Of a DNA stretch of 34,362 nt, positions 31,528 through 34,362 are shown one piece after another. Position 1 is the stretch's first letter; each line of letters begins with the position of its first letter. Origin of the DNA: Planctomycetota bacterium (GTDB taxonomy: Bacteria > Planctomycetota > PUPC01 > JACPCR01); assembly GCA_027625095.1 (NCBI GenBank), contig JAQBXN010000096.1:1-34362 (forward strand). Direction: 5' to 3'. The notes below the pieces were generated by a model. That model was given only the letters and a program-made list of their open reading frames with translations. It made no database searches and was not told the origin of the DNA. A program made the position numbers and the translations under genes.

Positions 31528-34095
31528 ATGACGCCTATGTCCGTACACACCATTCGTATTTTCATTGCCGCGCTTGTACCGATTTTCCTCGCGCATGCGG
31601 ACGATTCTCTCAACCGCGTCAAGCCCTTTCTCGAGAGGCATTGCTTTGATTGCCACGGACCGGATCTGCAAAAGGGCGACTACCGCTTTGACACACTCAA
31701 AACCGATCTGACTGACGTCAAGACCCTGGAGACGTGGCAGAACATTCTTGACCAGTTGAATCTTGGGGAAATGCCTCCCAAGAAGAAACCCCGGCCTGCT
31801 ATCGAGGAGACGACACCGGTCATCGACGCATTGACCGCCCGGCTGAAGCTTGCTTATGCCGAACGCAAGAGCACCGGCAGGCAGACTGTCATCCGCCGCC
31901 TTAACCGCTTCGAACTGCGGAGCACTCTGAGGGATCTTCTCTACCTCGAAGGCCACTCCGACTTTCGCCCGGACACCGTAGCGAAGCTGGAGGATAGATA
32001 TGGCAACGGACATGCCACCTGGAACAGTAATGACCCGACCCGCGAATTCCCGGCCGATGAAGTGGAGGAAGGATTCGACAACATTGGACAGCGCCTGGTG
32101 ATGTCGGACTTTCTACTGAAGCTGATGATTACTGCGGTCGAACAAAGCCTGATTGTTGCGACGCATTTTGAAGAAAAGCCCAAGTTTGAGACCAAACGCT
32201 TCGCCGGTCACATCCGGAATCAAGGCCCGAACGCCTGTCTCGAGTCTTGGTCGCGTGAAATCAATCCTGGGTTCGACGCTATCTTTCAGCGCTATCGCGA
32301 GCCCGGCGCCAGCACGGGAGCCGCGGGCCGCGTAGCACCCGACGAAGTCGCCAGGAAGGGCGTTGGAGCCTCAGGGCGATATCGCATCACCATCGAGGCT
32401 TCGGCGCTTAACCAGAGGCATCCCTGGGGGGAGTTGATCAAGAGCAAACAGGATGAACCGATGCTGCTTGGGCTGCACATGGCAGACTCCGTGAGGGGCG
32501 GCCTTCACGAGGGAAACCCGACCTCTCGGAAGCTCACCCAATGGGAGATGCCTGACGATGGGAGCAAACAGACATACACCTTCGAAACCTGGCTCGAAGG
32601 CAGTTGGACGCCCTGGGTGGGTTGGGAAAACGCCCCCTACGACCGCAGAGTGCAGCCATCGCACCTGGTCGAGAAATACCTCCCGGAGGCTTATCGACCG
32701 AGACCAAAAAACGACGCCCCAAAAGAGGAGAAACAGGCTTACGAGCCGGATATGGCCAAGGCGCTGCTCAAAGCCGGTTACAAGGGGCCGCACCTCCGAA
32801 TTTACAGCATGACCATCGAGCCTCTGATTGAGTCATGGCCACCCCAAAGCCACGTCTTCCTTTACGGATCCAGCGACGAAACCGAGGTCCGTGAACTCAT
32901 CCTGCGATTTGCGCAGCGCGCGTTCCGCACCCCGGTGAAGGCTGAAGAGGTTGCCCGCTACGTCCAACTCGTCGAGGCGCAGTTAAAGATGGGTCTTACC
33001 AGACCGGAAGCACTGCGTGCGGGTTACACAGCCGTTCTCGCGTCGCCTCGTTTCTACTACCTGCAGGAATCGCAGGGCCGCCTGAACAGCTACGAGATCG
33101 CCACGCGGTTGAGCTACTTTCTCTGGTCATCCATGCCGGATGAAGAGCTGTTCGCACTGGCCGCAGCCGACAAGCTGAACGATCCCGCGGTGCTGGGGGA
33201 GCAGGTCGATCGGCTTCTCGACGACCCGAAGGCGGCAGCGTTTTCCCGGCACTTTACCGAGCGTTGGCTGCGGCTGGACAAACTTGGCAGCATGCCGCCC
33301 GATCGGAGCGGGCCATTCCGTTTCTACTGGGATCGCCAGCTCGAGCCGATGATGATCGCACAGACCGACGTCTTTTTTGCCGACCTGGTGAAGACAAACG
33401 GCCCGATTCACCTGCTCATCGATTCGGATTACACCTTCATGAACGAAAGGGTCGCCTCTCTCCTCTACGGACGCGAAGACGTCTGGGGAGATGGCTTCCG
33501 CAAAGTGAGTCTGAATGACCCACGGCGCGGCGGCATCTTCACCCAACCCAGCGTGATGACTGCGAGTGCGAATGGAGTGGATACCTCCCCTGTGATTCGT
33601 GGCGTCTGGGTACTGGAGAACGTTCTCGGTACACCGCCTGCACCACCGCCACCGGACGTCGAACCGCTGGCGCCCGATCTGCGCGGCGCTACGACCATTC
33701 GTGAACAGTTGGAGAAACATCGCAAGGTGCCCACCTGTAACAGTTGCCATCACAAGATTGATCCCATGGGCTTCGCGATGGAGAACTTCGATCCCGTCGG
33801 TCGCTGGCGAGACATTTATCCCGATACCAAATTGAAAATTGATCCCTCTTCAACGATGTCCACGGGGGGGACAGTGGAGGACGTCGTTGCCTTCAAGAAA
33901 ATGCTGATTTCCCGCAAAGACCAGGTGGCCCGCTGTCTGACCGAAAAAATGCTCACCTATGCAAGCGGCCGAATCCTCGAGCCCACCGACCGCGGCCAAG
34001 TTGACGACATCGTCGAGAAACTCAAAGCAAAGGGCGACGGACTCCGTGACCTCGTTCATCTCGTGGCGCGGAGCGATCTGTTTCTGACGAAGTAG
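31528..34095 (+). CDS. DUF1592-type planctomycete cytochrome-like protein (PSCyt/PSD domains)
   Basis: About 855 residues from ATG 31528, which gives a signal peptide (IRIFIAALVPIFLAHA); the frame is open from 31450. Domain order: a c-type heme site CFDCH (39-43) in a PSCyt1-like start; DUF1587 with IRRLNRFELRSTLRDLL; a beta-sandwich insert (about 275-390); DUF1595 with FAQRAFRTPVKAEEV; DUF1592 with YEIATRLSYFLWSSMPDEEL; DUF1588 with GGIFTQPSVMTASANG; a second heme site CNSCH (about 737-741); and C-terminal DUF1585 with TYASGRILEPTDR. Two heme c sites suggest periplasmic electron transfer. The substrate is unknown. It follows the DUF1552 gene and is probably co-transcribed. Confidence 0.93.
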   Translation: MTPMSVHTIRIFIAALVPIFLAHADDSLNRVKPFLERHCFDCHGPDLQKGDYRFDTLKTDLTDVKTLETWQNILDQLNLGEMPPKKKPRPAIEETTPVIDALTARLKLAYAERKSTGRQTVIRRLNRFELRSTLRDLLYLEGHSDFRPDTVAKLEDRYGNGHATWNSNDPTREFPADEVEEGFDNIGQRLVMSDFLLKLMITAVEQSLIVATHFEEKPKFETKRFAGHIRNQGPNACLESWSREINPGFDAIFQRYREPGASTGAAGRVAPDEVARKGVGASGRYRITIEASALNQRHPWGELIKSKQDEPMLLGLHMADSVRGGLHEGNPTSRKLTQWEMPDDGSKQTYTFETWLEGSWTPWVGWENAPYDRRVQPSHLVEKYLPEAYRPRPKNDAPKEEKQAYEPDMAKALLKAGYKGPHLRIYSMTIEPLIESWPPQSHVFLYGSSDETEVRELILRFAQRAFRTPVKAEEVARYVQLVEAQLKMGLTRPEALRAGYTAVLASPRFYYLQESQGRLNSYEIATRLSYFLWSSMPDEELFALAAADKLNDPAVLGEQVDRLLDDPKAAAFSRHFTERWLRLDKLGSMPPDRSGPFRFYWDRQLEPMMIAQTDVFFADLVKTNGPIHLLIDSDYTFMNERVASLLYGREDVWGDGFRKVSLNDPRRGGIFTQPSVMTASANGVDTSPVIRGVWVLENVLGTPPAPPPPDVEPLAPDLRGATTIREQLEKHRKVPTCNSCHHKIDPMGFAMENFDPVGRWRDIYPDTKLKIDPSSTMSTGGTVEDVVAFKKMLISRKDQVARCLTEKMLTYASGRILEPTDRGQVDDIVEKLKAKGDGLRDLVHLVARSDLFLTK

Positions 34096-34116
34096 ACGGA
34101 ACATTCCCCCTGGGTG

Positions 34117-34131
34117 CGCAAACTGTTTGCG
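34117..34131. repeat. Palindrome CGCAAAC-T-GTTTGCG
   Basis: A perfect seven-base inverted repeat with a one-base centre, 21 bases after the DUF1592 gene stop. The core CGCAAACTGTTTG is the same (opposite strand) as in the hairpin at 11404-11428. Confidence 0.6.
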
Positions 34132-34156
34132 GGGCAAGGAATGAAGAATCTAGACC

Positions 34157-34230
34157 CCTGCCGCCTTGCGCGGCAGGTGAATCAGGTTGAAAGGTTCACC
34201 GCACCAACCTCCTTCACCTGCCACACAAGG
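34157..34230. repeat. Nested hairpin inside a longer stem-loop
   Basis: CCTGCCGC/GCGGCAGG (34157-34177, loop CTTGC) is the sister of the hairpin at 9459-9479. In addition 34164-34189 and 34205-34230 are 26-base reverse complements with four mismatches around a 15-base loop, so two alternative structures compete for the same bases. Confidence 0.65.
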
Positions 34231-34246
34231 GGACTGTCGATTTAAT

Positions 34247-34345
34247 GATGCCACCGGCTTGCCCGGTGAAGATTCACGTTTCGAAGTTGCGGTCATCCTG
34301 ACAGCTTTCAAAGCGTGAAACTCCACCGGGCAAGCCAGTGGCATC
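34247..34345. repeat. Long imperfect stem-loop
   Basis: Arms 34247-34278 and 34314-34345 (32 bases, three mismatches) pair, and the pairing partly continues inward (TTTCGAAG against CTTTCAAAG), leaving a small loop. The arms centre on GCCACCGGCTTGCCCGGTG. No gene is seen. It may continue a repeat array beyond the window. Confidence 0.7.
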
Positions 34346-34362
34346 TCCTGAATGAATCCGAA

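Overview
The window looks like a chromosome segment from a bacterium of the PVC superphylum, most likely Planctomycetota or Verrucomicrobiota. The best evidence is the pair of DUF1552 (HxxSHH motif, Tat-type leader) and DUF1592-type cytochrome-like proteins at the right end. These families are largely confined to planctomycetes, verrucomicrobia and a few relatives. The large MoxR/DUF58/BatA-type operon, the many intergenic palindromes, weak Shine-Dalgarno use and several TTG/GTG starts fit the same picture. No rRNA, tRNA, CRISPR array, integrase or insertion sequence was recognised.

Layout, left to right. 1-1317: the end of a possible protein tail, then about 1.1 kb without a convincing gene, built partly from copies of a composite palindromic repeat and ending in a remnant of a response-regulator receiver domain that runs into the next gene. 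1318-3303: hybrid sensor kinase (receiver-PAS-HisKA-HATPase-receiver). 3520-3903: small DUF3568-like lipoprotein, minus strand. 4461-11370: carbohydrate block, with a GH42-like glycosidase and an enolase-superfamily dehydratase-like protein (minus strand), and a divergent mannonate dehydratase (UxuA type) and GH32 fructosidase (plus strand).

11431-29681: mostly one minus-strand gene series read right to left. It encodes a DUF4175-like coiled-coil membrane protein, an exported DUF2341/PA14-like/PKD/TPR protein, MoxR ATPase, DUF58, a BatA-like VWA membrane protein, a second VWA membrane protein, an exported TPR-like protein and an exported HEAT-repeat protein. A plus-strand pair (Uma2-family nuclease and an exported tandem DUF4159 protein, 20760-23095) splits the series. 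The set resembles the Bat/MoxR-VWA systems, in which an AAA+ ATPase works with MIDAS-type VWA proteins on envelope targets. The targets here are unknown, and the accessory exported proteins make this the best candidate for an incompletely described system.

30127-34095: DUF1552 and DUF1592-type proteins, probably an envelope redox module. The last 250 bases hold two long imperfect stem-loops.

The most striking non-gene signals are: (i) an octanucleotide tandem repeat that lies between an ATG coupled to the upstream stop codon and the out-of-frame glycosidase gene; (ii) three AT-rich inverted-repeat elements sharing GATTAA-type arms, one of them inside the Bat-like operon; (iii) several families of GC-rich intergenic hairpins; (iv) the truncated receiver domain in front of the hybrid kinase. 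All assignments are from reading motifs by eye; no database search was run.
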